64,000 nt of DNA from Oreohelix idahoensis. Taxonomy: Eukaryota > Mollusca > Gastropoda > Stylommatophora > Oreohelicidae. The DNA is taken from assembly GCA_024509875.1 (NCBI GenBank), contig JAMPIV010021235.1, forward strand, positions 186,001-250,000, given 5' to 3'. Within the stretch, counting starts at the first letter, position 1. Every line of letters starts with the position of its first letter. The position numbers were made by a program, and so were the translations under genes. The notes below the pieces were generated by a model. The model was not told where the DNA came from. It searched no databases and saw only the letters and a list, made by a program, of their open reading frames with translations. This document shows, in pieces, positions 1 through 13,381 of this stretch.

Positions 1-3000
1 TTACATGTTGGTAGTGTCCATAAGTGCCATCCTCAAGACATGAGACAGAAGTTCTTTCCCCACTTCTTGATTAGTTACATGTTGGTAGTGTCCATAAGTG
101 CCATCCTCAAGACATGAGACAGAAGTCTCACACCATAGTTCTTTCCCCACTTCTTTCCCCACTTCTTGATTAGTTACATGTTGGTAGTGTCCATAAGTGC
201 CATCCTCAAGACATGAGACAGAAGTTCTTTCCCCACTTCTTGATTAGTTACATGTTGGTAGTGTCCATAAGTGCCATCCTCAAGACATGAGACAGAAGTT
301 CTTTCCCCACTTCTTGATTAGTTACATGTTGGTAGTGTCCATAAGTGCCATCCTCAAGACATGAGACAGAAGTTCTTTCCCCACTTCTTGATTAGTTACA
401 TGTTGGTAGTGTCCATAAGTGCCATCCTCAAGACATGAGACAGAAGTCTCACACCATAGTTCTTTCCCCACTTCTTGATTAGTTACATGTTGGTAGTGTC
501 CATAAGTGCCATCCTCAAGACATGAGACAGAAGTTCTTTCCCCACTTCTTGATTAGTTACATGTTGGTAGTGTCCATAAGTGCCATCCTCAAGACATGAG
601 ACAGAAGTTCTTTCCCCACTTCTTGATTAGTTACATGTTGGTAGTGTCCATAAGTGCCATCCTCAAGACATGAGACAGAAGTCTCACACCATAGTTCTTT
701 CCCCACTTCTTGATTAGTTACATGTTGGTAGTGTCCATAAGTGCCATCCTCAAGACATGAGACAGAAGTTCTTTCCCCACTTCTTGATTAGTTACATGTT
801 GGTAGTGTCCATAAGTGCCATCCTCAAGACATGAGACAGAAGTTCTTTCCCCACTTCTTGATTAGTTACATGTTGGCAGTGTCCATAAGTGCCATCCTCA
901 AGACATGAGACAGAAGTTCTTTCCCCACTTCTTGATTAGTTACATGTTGGTAGTGTCCATAAGTGCCATCCTCAAGACATGAGACAGAAGTTCTTTCCCC
1001 ACTTCTTGATTAGTTACATGTTGGTAGTGTCCATAAGTGCCATCCTCAAGACATGAGACAGAAGTTCTTTCCCCACTTCTTGATTAGTTACATGTTGGCA
1101 GTGTCCATAAGTGCCATCCTCAAGACATGAGACAGAAGTTCTTTCCCCACTTCTTGATTAGTTACATGTTGGTAGTGTCCATAAGTGCCATCCTCAAGAC
1201 ATGAGACAGAAGTCTCACACCATAGTTCTTTGCCCACTTCTTGATTAGTTACATGTTGGTAGTGTCCATAAGTGCCATCCTCAAGACATGAGACAGAAGT
1301 TCTTTGCCAACTTCTTGATTAGTTACATGTTGGTAGTGTCCATAAGTGCCATCCTCAAGACATGAGACAGAAGTTCTTTGCCCACTTCTTGATTAGTTAC
1401 ATGTTGGTAGTGTCCATAAGTGCCATCCTCAAGACATGAGACAGAAGTTCTTTGCCCACTTCTTGATTAGTTACATGTTGGTAGTGTCCATAAGTGCCAT
1501 CCTCAAGACATGAGACAGAAGTTCTTTCCCCACTTCTTGATTAGTTACATGTTGGTAGTGTCCATAAGTGCCATCCTCAAGACATGAGACAGAAGTTCTT
1601 TGCCCACTTCTTGATTAGTTACATGTTGGTAGTGTCCATAAGTGCCATCCTCAAGACATGAGACAGAAGTTCTTTCCCCACTTCTTGATTAGTTACATGT
1701 TGGTAGTGTCCATAAGTGCCATCCTCAAGACATGAGACAGAAGTTCTTTCCCCACTTCTTGATTAGTTACATGTTGGTAGTGTCCATAAGTGCCATCCTC
1801 AAGACATGAGACAGAAGTTCTTTCCCCACTTCTTGATTAGTTACATGTTGGTAGTGTCCATAAGTGCCATCCTCAAGACATGAGACAGAAGTTCTTTGCC
1901 AACTTCTTGATTAGTTACATGTTGGTAGTGTCCATAAGTGCCATCCTCAAGACATGAGACAGAAGTTCTTTCCCCACTTCTTGATTAGTTACATGTTGGT
2001 AGTGTCCATAAGTGCCATCCTCAAGACATGAGACAGAAGTTCTTTGCCCACTTCTTGATTAGTTACATGTTGGTAGTGTCCATAAGTGCCATCCTCAAGA
2101 CATGAGACAGAAGTTCTTTGCCAACTTCTTGATTAGTGACATGTTGGTAGTGTCCATAAGTGCCATCCTCAAGACATGAGACAGAAGTTCTTTGCCCACT
2201 TCTTGATTAGTTACATGTTGGTAGTGTCCATAAGTGCCATCCTCAAGACATGAGACAGAAGTTCTTTGCCAACTTCTTGATTAGTTACATGTTGGTAGTG
2301 TCCATAAGTGCCATCCTCAAGACATGAGATAGAAGTTCATTGCCCACTTCTTGATTAGTTACATGTTGGTAGTGTCCATAAGTGCCATCCTCAAGACATG
2401 AGACAGAAGTTCTTTGCCCACTTCTTGATTAGTTACATGTTGGTAGTGTCCATAAGTGCCATCCTCAAGACATGAGACAGAAGTTCTTTGCCAACTTCTT
2501 GATTAGTTACATGTTGGTAGTGTCCATAAGTGCCATCCTCAAGACATGAGACAGAAGTTCTTTGCCAACTTCTTGATTAGTGACATGTTGGTAGTGTCCA
2601 TAAGTGCCATCCTCAAGACATGAGACAGAAGTTCTTTGCCCACTTCTTGATTAGTTACATGTTGGTAGTGTCCATAAGCTAGTTACATGTTGGTAGTGTC
2701 CATAAGTGCCATCCTCAAGACATGAGACAGAAGTTCTTTGCCCACTTCTTGATTAGTTACATGTTGGTAGTGTCCATAAGTGCCATCCTCAAGACATGAG
2801 ACAGAAGTTCTTTGCCCACTGCCCACTTCTTGATTAGTTACATGTTGGTAGTGTCCATAAGTGCCATCCTCAAGACATGAGACAGAAGTTCTTTGCCCAC
2901 TTCTTGATTAGTTACATGTTGGTAGTGTCCATAAGTGCCATCCTCAAGACATGAGACAGAAGTTCTTTGCCAACTTCTTGATTAGTTACATGTTGGTAGT

Positions 3001-6000
3001 GTCCATAAGTGCCATCCTCAAGACATGAGACAGAAGTTCTTTGCCAACTTCTTGATTAGTTACATGTTGGTAGTGTCCATAAGTGCCATCCTCAAGACAT
3101 GAGACAGAAGTTCTTTGCCAACTTCTTGATTAGTTACATGTTGGTAGTGTCCATAAGTGCCATCCTCAAGACATGAGACAGAAGTTCTTTGCCAACTTCT
3201 TGATTAGTTACATGTTGGTAGTGTCCATAAGTGCCATCCTCAAGACATGAGACAGAAGTTCTTTGCCAACTTCTTGATTAGTTACATGTTGGTAGTGTCC
3301 ATAAGTGCCATCCTCAAGACATGAGACAGAAGTTCTTTGCCAACTTCTTGATTAGTTACATGTTGGTAGTGTCCATAAGTGCCATCCTCAAGACATGAGA
3401 CAGAAGTTCTTTGCCAACTTCTTGATTAGTTACATGTTGGTAGTGTCCATAAGTGCCATCCTCAAGACATGAGACAGAAGTTCTTTGCCCACTTCTTGAT
3501 TAGTTACATGTTGGTAGTGTCCATAAGTGCCATCCTCAAGACATGAGACAGAAGTTCTTTGCCCACTTCTTGATTAGTTACATGTTGGTAGTGTCCATAA
3601 GTGCCATCCTCAAGACATGAGACAGAAGTTCTTTGCCCACTTCTTGATTAGTTACATGTTGGTAGTGTCCATAAGTGCCATCCTCAAGACATGAGACAGA
3701 AGTTCTTTGCCCACTTCTTGATTAGTTACATGTTGGTAGTGTCCATAAGTGCCATCCTCAAGACATGAGACAGAAGTTCTTTGCCCACTTCTTGATTAGT
3801 TACATGTTGGTAGTGTCCATAAGTGCCATCCTCAAGACATGAGACAGAAGTTCTTTGCCCACTTCTTGATTAGTTACATGTTGGTAGTGTCCATAAGTGC
3901 CATCCTCAAGACATGAGACAGAAGTTCTTTGCCAACTTCTTGATTAGTGACATGTTGGTAGTGTCCATAAGTGCCATCCTCAAGACATGAGACAGAAGTT
4001 CTTTGCCTACTTCTTGATTAGTTACATGTTGGTAGTGTCCATAAGTGCCATCCTCAAGACATGAGACAGAAGTTCTTTGCCCACTTCTTGATTAGTTACA
4101 TGTTGGTAGTGTCCATAAGTGCCATCCTCAAGACATGAGACAGAAGTTCTTTGCCCACTTCTTGATTAGTTACATGTTGGTAGTGTCCATAAGTGCCATC
4201 CTCAAGACATGAGACAGAAGTTCTTTGCCAACTTCTTGATTAGTTACATGTTGGTAGTGTCCATAAGTGCCATCCTCAAGACATGAGACAGAAGTTCTTT
4301 GCCAACTTCTTGATTAGTTACATGTTGGTAGTGTCCATAAGTGCCATCCTCAAGACATGAGACAGAAGTTCTTTGCCAACTTCTTGATTAGTGACATGTT
4401 GGTAGTGTCCATAAGTGCCATCCTCAAGACATGAGACAGAAGTTCTTTGCCCACTTCTTGATTAGTTACATGTTGGTAGTGTCCATAAGTGCCATCCTCA
4501 AGACATGAGACAGAAGTTCTTTGCCCACTTCTTGATTAGTGACATGTTGGTAGTGTCCATAAGTGCCATCCTCAAGACATGAGACAGAAGTTCTTTGCCC
4601 ACTTCTTGATTAGTTACATGTTGGTAGTGTCCATAAGTGCCATCCTCAAGACATGAGACAGAAGTTCTTTGCCCACTTCTTGATTAGTTACATGTTGGTA
4701 GTGTCCATAAGTGCCATCCTCAAGACATGAGACAGAAGTTCTTTGCCCAACTTCTTGATTAGTTACATGTTGGTAGTGTCCATAAGTGCCATCCTCAAGA
4801 CATGAGACAGAAGTTCTTTGCCCACTTCTTGATTAGTTACATGTTGGTAGTGTCCATAAGTGCCATCCTCAAGACATGAGACAGAAGTTCTTTGCCAACT
4901 TCTTGATTAGTGACATGTTGGTAGTGTCCATAAGTGCCATCCTCAAGACATGAGACAGAAGTTCTTTGCCCACTTCTTGATTAGTTACATGTTGGTAGTG
5001 TCCATAAGTGCCATCCTCAAGACATGAGACAGAAGTTCTTTGCCCACTTCTTGATTAGTGACATGTTGGTAGTGTCCATAAGTGCCATCCTCAAGACATG
5101 AGACAGAAGTTCATTGCCAACTTCTTGATTAGTGACATGTTGGTAGTGTCCATAAGTGCCATCCTCAAGACATGAGACAGAAGTTCTTTGCCAACTTCTT
5201 GATTAGTTACATGTTGGTAGTGTCCATAAGTGCCATCCTCAAGACATGAGACAGAAGTTCATTGCCCACTTCTTGATTAGTTACATGTTGGTAGTGTCCA
5301 TAAGTGCCATCCTCAAGACATGAGACAGAAGTTCATTGCCCACTTCTTGATTAGTTACATGTTGGTAGTGTCCATAAGTGCCATCCTCAAGACATGAGAC
5401 AGAAGTTCTTTGCCAACTTCTTGATTAGTGACATGTTGGTAGTGTCCATAAGTGCCATCCTCAAGACATGAGACAGAAGTTCTTTGCCAACTTCTTGATT
5501 AGTGACATGTTGGTAGTGTCCATAAGTGCCATCCTCAAGACATGAGACAGAAGTTCTTTGCCAACTTCTTGATTAGTGACATGTTGGTAGTGTCCATAAG
5601 TGCCATCCTCAAGACATGAGACAGAAGTTCTTTGCCAACTTCTTGATTAGTTACATGTTGGTAGTGTCCATAAGTGCCATCCTCAAGACATGAGACAGAA
5701 GTTCTTTGCCAACTTCTTGATTAGTTACATGTTGGTAGTGTCCATAAGTGCCATCCTCAAGACATGAGACAGAAGTTCTTTGCCAACTTCTTGATTAGTT
5801 ACATGTTGGTAGTGTCCATAAGTGCCATCCTCAAGACATGAGACAGAAGTTCTTTGCCAACTTCTTGATTAGTTACATGTTGTAGTGTCCATAAGTGCCA
5901 TCCTCAAGACATGAGACAGAAGTTCATTGCCAACTTCTTGATTAGTTACATGTTGGTAGTGTCCATAAGTGCCATCCTCAAGACATGAGACAGAAGTTCT

Positions 6001-9000
6001 TTGCCAACTTCTTGATTAGTTACATGTTGGTAGTGTCCATAAGTGCCATCCTCAAGACATGAGACAGAAGTTCTTTGCCCACTTCTTGATTAGTTACATG
6101 TTGGTAGTGTCCATAAGTGCCATCCTCAAGACATGAGACAGAAGTTCTTTGCCCACTTCTTGATTAGTTACATGTTGGTAGTGTCCATAAGTGCCATCCT
6201 CAAGACATGAGACAGAAGTTCTTTGCTAACTTCTTGATTAGTTACATGTTGGTAGTGTCCATAAGTGCCATCCTCAAGACATGAGACAGAAGTTCTTTGC
6301 CCACTTCTTGATTAGTTACATGTTGGTAGTGTCCATAAGTGCCATCCTCAAGACATGAGACAGAAGTTCATTGCCCACTTCTTGATTAGTTACATGTTGG
6401 TAGTGTCCATAAGTGCCATCCTCAAGACATGAGACAGAAGTTCTTTGCCCACTTCTTGATTAGTTACATGTTGGTAGTGTCCATAAGTGCCATCCTCAAG
6501 ACATGAGACAGAAGTTCTTTGCCCACTTCTTGATTAGTTACATGTTGGTAGTGTCCATAAGTGCCATCCTCAAGACATGAGACAGAAGTTCTTTGCCAAC
6601 TTCTTGATTAGTGACATGTTGGTAGTGTCCATAAGTGCCATCCTCAAGACATGAGACAGAAGTTCTTTGCCCACTTCTTGATTAGTTACATGTTGGTAGT
6701 GTCCATAAGTGCCATCCTCAAGACATGAGACAGAAGTTCTTTGCCCACTTCTTGATTAGTTACATGTTGGTAGTGTCCATAAGTGCCATCCTCAAGACAT
6801 GAGACAGAAGTTCATTGCCCACTTCTTGATTAGTTACATGTTGGTAGTGTCCATAAGTGCCATCCTCAAGACATGAGACAGAAGTTCTTTGCCAACTTCT
6901 TGATTAGTTACATGTTGGTAGTGTCCATAAGTGCCATCCTCAAGACATGAGACAGAAGTTCTTTGCCCACTTCTTGATTAGTTACATGTTGGTAGTGTCC
7001 ATAAGTGCCATCCTCAAGACATGAGACAGAAGTTCTTTGCCCACTTCTTGATTAGTTACATGTTGGTAGTGTCCATAAGTGCCATCCTCAAGACATGAGA
7101 CAGAAGTTCTTTGCCCACTTCTTGATTAGTTACATGTTGGTAGTGTCCATAAGTGCCATCCTCAAGACATGAGACAGAAGTTCTTTGCCAACTTCTTGAT
7201 TAGTTACATGTTGGTAGTGTCCATAAGTGCCATCCTCAAGACATGAGACAGAAGTTCTTTGCCAACTTCTTGATTAGTTACATGTTGGTAGTGTCCATAA
7301 GTGCCATCCTCAAGACATGAGACAGAAGTTCTTTGCCAACTTCTTGATTAGTGACATGTTGGTAGTGTCCATAAGTGCCATCCTCAAGACATGAGACAGA
7401 AGTTCTTTGCCCACTTCTTGATTAGTTACATGTTGGTAGTGTCCATAAGTGCCATCCTCAAGACATGAGACAGAAGTTCATTGCCCACTTCTTGATTAGT
7501 GACATGTTGGTAGTGTCCATAAGTGCCATCCTCAAGACATGAGACAGAAGTTCTTTGCCCACTTCTTGATTAGTTACATGTTGGTAGTGTCCATAAGTGC
7601 CATCCTCAAGACATGAGACAGAAGTTCTTTGCCCACTTCTTGATTAGTTACATGTTGGTAGTGTCCATAAGTGCCATCCTCAAGACATGAGACAGAAGTT
7701 CTTTGCCAACTTCTTGATTAGTGACATGTTGGTAGTGTCCATAAGTGCTATCCTCAAGACATGAGACAGAAGTTCATTGCCCACTTCTTGATAAGTTACA
7801 TGTTGGTAGTGTCCATAAGTGCCATCCTCAAGACATGAGACAGAAGTTCTTTGCCAACTTCTTGATTAGTGACATGTTGGTAGTGTCCATAAGTGCCATC
7901 CTCAAGACATGAGACAGAAGTTCATTGCCCACTTCTTGATTAGTTACATGTTGGTAGTGTCCATAAGTGCCATCCTCAAGACATGAGACAGAAGTTCATT
8001 GCCCACTTCTTGATTAGTTACATGTTGGTAGTGTCCATAAGTGCCATCCTCAAGACATGAGACAGAAGTTCTTTGCCAACTTTTTGATTAGTGACATGTT
8101 GGTAGTGTCCATAAGTGCCATCCTCAAGACATGAGACAGAAGTTCTTTGCCAACTTCTTGATTAGTGACATGTTGGTAGTGTCCATAAGTGCCATCCTCA
8201 AGACATGAGACAGAAGTTCTTTGCCAACATCTTGATTAGTGACATGTTGGTAGTGTCCATAAGTGCCATCCTCAAGACATGAGACAGAAGTTCTTTGCCA
8301 ACTTCTTGATTAGTGACATGTTGGTAGTGTCCATAAGTGCCATCCTCAAGACATGAGACAGAAGTTCTTTGCCCACTTCTTGATTAGTGACATGTTGGTA
8401 GTGTCCATAAGTTCCATCCTCAAGACATGAGACAGAAGTTCTTTGCCAACTTCTTGATTAGTGACATGTTGGTAGTGTCCATAAGTGCCATCCTCAAGAC
8501 ATGAGACAGAAGTTCTTTGCCAACTTCTTGATTAGTTACATGTTGGTAGTGTCCATAAGTGCCATCCTCAAGACATGAGACAGAAGTTCATTGCCCACTT
8601 CTTGATTAGTTACATGTTGGTAGTGTCCATAAGTGCCATCCTCAAGACATGAGACAGAAGTTCATTGCCCACTTCTTGATTAGTTACATGTTGGTAGTGT
8701 CCATAAGTGCCATCCTCAAGACATGAGACAGAAGTTCTTTGCCAACTTTTTGATTAGTGACATGTTGGTAGTGTCCATAAGTGCCATCCTCAAGACATGA
8801 GACAGAAGTTCTTTGCCAACTTCTTGATTAGTGACATGTTGGTAGTGTCCATAAGTGCCATCCTCAAGACATGAGACAGAAGTTCTTTGCCAACTTCTTG
8901 ATTAGTGACATGTTGGTAGTGTCCATAAGTGCTATCCTCAAGACATGAGACAGAAGTTCATTGCCCACTTCTTGATAAGTTACATGTTGGTAGTGTCCAT

Positions 9001-10316
9001 AAGTGCCATCCTCAAGACATGAGACAGAAGTTCTTTGCCAACTTCTTGATTAGTGACATGTTGGTAGTGTCCATAAGTGCCATCCTCAAGACATGAGACA
9101 GAAGTTCATTGCCCACTTCTTGATTAGTTACATGTTGGTAGTGTCCATAAGTGCCATCCTCAAGACATGAGACAGAAGTTCATTGCCCACTTCTTGATTA
9201 GTTACATGTTGGTAGTGTCCATAAGTGCCATCCTCAAGACATGAGACAGAAGTTCTTTGCCAACTTTTTGATTAGTGACATGTTGGTAGTGTCCATAAGT
9301 GCCATCCTCAAGACATGAGACAGAAGTTCTTTGCCAACTTCTTGATTAGTGACATGTTGGTAGTGTCCATAAGTGCCATCCTCAAGACATGAGACAGAAG
9401 TTCTTTGCCAACATCTTGATTAGTGACATGTTGGTAGTGTCCATAAGTGCCATCCTCAAGACATGAGACAGAAGTTCTTTGCCAACTTCTTGATTAGTGA
9501 CATGTTGGTAGTGTCCATAAGTGCCATCCTCAAGACATGAGACAGAAGTTCTTTGCCCACTTCTTGATTAGTGACATGTTGGTAGTGTCCATAAGTTCCA
9601 TCCTCAAGACATGAGACAGAAGTTCTTTGCCAACGTCTTGATAAGTGCCATCCTCAAGACATGAGACAGAAGTTCTTTGCCAACTTCTTGATTAGTTACA
9701 TGTTGGTAGTGTCCATAAGTGCCATCCTCAAGACATGAGACAGAAGTTCATTGCCCACTTCTTGATTAGTTACATGTTGGTAGTGTCCATAAGTGCCATC
9801 CTCAAGACATGAGACAGAAGTTCATTGCCCACTTCTTGATTAGTTACATGTTGGTAGTGTCCATAAGTGCCATCCTCAAGACATGAGACAGAAGTTCTTT
9901 GCCAACTTTTTGATTAGTGACATGTTGGTAGTGTCCATAAGTGCCATCCTCAAGACATGAGACAGAAGTTCTTTGCCAACTTCTTGATTAGTGACATGTT
10001 GGTAGTGTCCATAAGTGCCATCCTCAAGACATGAGACAGAAGTTCTTTGCCAACTTCTTGATTAGTGACATGTTGGTAGTGTCCATAAGTGCCATCCTCA
10101 AGACAAGAGACAGAAGTTCTTTGCCAACTTCTTGATTAGTGACATGTTGGTAGTGTCCATAAGTGCCATCCTCAAGACATGAGACAGAAGTTCTTTGCCA
10201 ACTTCTTGATTAGTGACATGTTGGTAGTGTCCATAAGTGCCATCCTCAAGACATGAGACAGAAGTTCTTTGCCAACTTCTTGATTAGTGACATGTTGGTA
10301 GTGTCCATAAGTGCCA
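1..10316. repeat. 74-bp satellite array, about 139 monomers
   Basis: A head-to-tail array starts at or before the window edge and stops inside a monomer at about 10316. The basic unit is 74 bp. A longer 87-bp form carries a 13-bp insert (tctcacaccatag) near 126, 447, 682 and 1213 only. Subtypes differ at a few sites: tttcccc / tttgccc / tttgcca / cattgcc before the 'cttc' motif, and tagttacatg versus tagtgacatg. The first 1.2 kb is mostly the tttcccc type; the rest is tttgcc types. Higher-order duplications of 1184 bp (16 units) and 666 bp (9 units) are visible after about 7.7 kb. No long reading frame crosses it. Confidence 0.98.
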
Positions 10317-10484
10317 CTATTTCCTTATTGACATTATCCCTACTGGCCAATTATGGTACACAGGGTAAATGACACTTTTCATATTTGTTTGTTTGTGTGT
10401 CCGTTTACTTTTTGTCCTAGAATGGTTAATTTCTTTTTTCATACAAGTTATGTTTGTATGGGAGAATAATAACATAACAATAAG
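10317..10484. repeat. Interspersed repeat flanking the satellite (copy 1)
   Basis: This stretch, with 'ggccaattatggtacacag' and 'tagaatggttaattt', is recognisably similar to 27180-27353. The similarity begins in the last satellite monomer ('taagtgcca' here, 'taagtgccg' at 27188). It ends in an A/T-rich 'aataataacataacaataa' tract typical of a LINE tail. No coding potential was seen. Confidence 0.6.
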
Positions 10485-10893
10485 CCCCTCAGTCATAACT
10501 GATTATGGGAATGTGCCCCTTCAGTCATAACTGATTATGGGAATGTGCCCCTTCAGTCATAAATGATTATGGGAATGTGCCCCTTCAGCCATAACTAATT
10601 ATGGGAATGTGCCCCTTCAGTCATAACTGATTATGGGAATGTGCCCCTTCAGTCATAACTGATTATGGGAATGTGCCCCTTCAGTCATAACTAATTATGG
10701 GAATGTGCCCATTCAGTCATAACTGATTATGGGAATGTGCCCCTTAAGTCATAATTAATAATGGGAATGTGCCCCTTCAGTCATAACTAATTATGGTAAT
10801 GTGTCCCTTCAGTCATAACTGATTATGGGAATGTGCCCTTTCAGTCATAACTGATTATGGGAATGTGCCCCTTCAGTCATAACTGATTATGGG
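10485..10893. repeat. 32-bp minisatellite derived from a LINE 3' end, about 13 copies
   Basis: The unit is ccccttcagtcataactgat followed by tatgggaatgtg. Copies differ by single bases. The same 32 bases, with two differences, form the very 3' end of the minus-strand LINE at 47524-47556, where they also abut an (AAT)n tract. The array stops exactly where the LTR at 10894 starts. Confidence 0.92.
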
Positions 10894-11755
10894 TGTCAGA
10901 ATGACTGTTTGATGGATGTGGCGTGTGTAGATGATGATCAATACTAGGGATATGAATGAACACGAACGCCACTGGTTACAGCTTCATGACATTTATTTAA
11001 CAATTCACATACGGGTCCTGGATATCAAATATATCAGCAAGCATACGAACATCACACCCAGGCTGACAATGCCTGTAAGAAATAACTGTCACGACAATAA
11101 CTAGGGACTGGCCTCCCTGACGTGCACAAACAGCACACTGAATACTTATACGTGCGGTATACCCTCCTCGCACAAATAAATCACCGTCCAGGTGTATATA
11201 TCACTTATCAGTGATTGGCGGCATAACCCTCGCCATACATTCATATAATCTTCTCCCAGGCGGGACAAACACTTCGCCTGTACTTTATAGCTACCAGGCG
11301 GGAAATGCGTCGCCTTACTCCTTCGTAGCTCCAAGGTGGAAAACCCTCACCTTATAATGTTCTCCATGAACATGAAATGCTGGCTCCAACAGGAGCGTCT
11401 CCAGGCGAGAAACACATCGCCATTAATAAGTAACTACATAGAATCTATCACAGCATAAATATCATAGTCACAAATACAGATCCTCTCAGTCACAAAAATA
11501 CGAGCTTATAGCTCGGCTTCTAAACACACACTCGAGCGCCTAGCTCGGCGGTCAAACACAGAATAATCCAGTCACACCAGATTTGTGTTCACTACATGCT
11601 TTCTCTCAATGCATGAAAAAGTCACACCATGTTGACATAAAGTCAGACATTAAATCATGTAGCTGAGTTACACTTAAACAAGTGTTTACAACAGTTCAGT
11701 GACCCTTAACACCAACCACTATCATCATTCCTACTCATGAAAATTTTCTGTGACA
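10894..11755 (-). repeat. LTR (3' LTR of the minus-strand element) with hairpin array
   Basis: It is bounded by TGTCA/TGACA and preceded on the minus strand by a purine tract. A polyadenylation signal AATAAA lies on the minus strand at 10992-10997. Between 11152 and 11547 there are about a dozen short inverted repeats, e.g. gtgcg/cgcac (11152-11173), aggcg/cgcct (11258-11279 and 11296-11315), aaggtg/cacctt (11333-11353), ggcga/tcgcc (11404-11421) and cgagc/gctcg (11501-11515, 11532-11547). No TSD can be tested because the far end of the array is truncated. Confidence 0.85.
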
Positions 11756-11772
11756 TCCACCCCCCTCTCTCC
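11756..11772 (-). other. Polypurine tract
   Basis: The minus strand reads GGAGAGAGGGGGGTGGA directly before the LTR start TGTCACAG. This is where plus-strand DNA synthesis of an LTR element is primed. The matching tract beside the other LTR (24126-24140) is 2 bp shorter. Confidence 0.8.
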
Positions 11773-13381
11773 AGATGGAAAACGAAGTTTTGCACCGAAG
11801 AGTACAAGCCACAGAACCCCTCATGTACCAACACATTATTGGATGCAAACATACGGTCTTACTGAAACAGTTGTCATATTACTGTGACTGGAACATTTAC
11901 ACAATAAACGATGGGTGAGTCACACTCTAACCCATACCACAGTTCTCCAAACTACCTCTCACATGGAGCAACTGCTACAACATACTGTCATACCATTCCA
12001 CTAACTTCAAAAAAAATTATATAAATGCATAGAAAGACATGACAGTTCACAAAATTTCCCAAAGTCAGTTATAACTGAAGGGACTATTATTCTACAAAAT
12101 ATGCTGGTGTTTTGTCTACACCTGGCACTCATAATAGCATAAGCTCGACATCAGCTATGCTTTCATCAAACCTACATCATTGCCTGAAAATTATCACCAA
12201 TGTCTTTCAAAAATATAAAGTCTAACACACAGTAGTACCTCAGTTAGGTACAGTACAGAAAAATATTTAACAACAAACCAAGTTGCTTTACTACTATGTG
12301 TATCTCTCCCATGAATGTCATGAATAAATCCCAATTTCAACATGAGGTGGGTGCACTTTACTTTAACACCAAAAGCTTTCAACTCTTTCTAATCCATAAG
12401 GCGAAGATCTAGTTTCCTCCACTGTGATCAGTATGATCCACAAGGATAAATTCCTCTCATATTCCTACAATTCTTCTAACCAAAACTTTGCTCAATCACA
12501 ATTGTTGTATCTGTGAAGTTCTGGCAGACACTGGTAGCTGTTGCTCCACTGCTTCATAAATTTCTAAGACAATGCTCATGTCGAGCATGAGTTTTCCAGC
12601 CACTAGACTCTCTAAGGAAAACACAATTGGATATTTCCATTCCTCTCTCTCACTGTAATCCTTACTGCAGAGGACTATCACAACAGTATCATACATCATC
12701 ATTACAATAAATGCAAGTGTTTTACTCTGCAGTGACTGATTCCCTTTAAATTTTAAAAAAAATGCAACATCAACATTTTTACCTTCATACTACATAGTGT
12801 CAGCCACCGTAAACAATTATATACATTACAATTTAGTACACCAATGTACACCCTGTAAAGATCATGAAAGCACAGGATAAATTCTTAACCACATGGAGAC
12901 TGTAGAGCATCTCAGCAACCTGATGACCGATGACCATGTCAAGACACTCTCAGTGGTGGCATAAAGTGCTTCAAGTAGTAGCAGTCCCAAGGTTTCCTAC
13001 ACTACTGGATACCTAAATTCTGGAAATAAAATAATTATCCAGATTAGGAAAGAAAATTTGGCCATTTCCCAAAATGCATTCTTTCCTTTCATGCCACATT
13101 ATACTCCACTGTACATACCACTCAAACATTCTCTTCCGTGGTAACCATACATTAATGATGGACAGGGACATGACCTGAGAGATAAATCTAACATCCACGT
13201 TCTCACGTAACATATTGTGTCTTGACTACACAGGGTCATAAATTTCCTCTTCATAGCATGGGTCACCAATTGCACTGTCTTCCCATCAGCTCTCAACTAT
13301 CTTACAACATAAAATGTGTCACACCATCTAACACATCTCTTGCCAGCACTCAAGCAACTTCATCAATTATCACCACCAAGA
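11773..13381 (-). other. 3' non-coding part of the LTR element
   Basis: A/T-rich and without long frames on either strand. It is repeated almost exactly at 24141-25741. It lies between the coiled-coil ORF and the polypurine tract, so it is the element's 3' untranslated region if the element is transcribed from the minus strand. No known domain was recognised in any frame. Confidence 0.5.

Noticed and set aside
1..10316. CRISPR-like regular repeats
   Set aside because: Repeats are contiguous 74-bp monomers without variable spacers, in a eukaryotic context.
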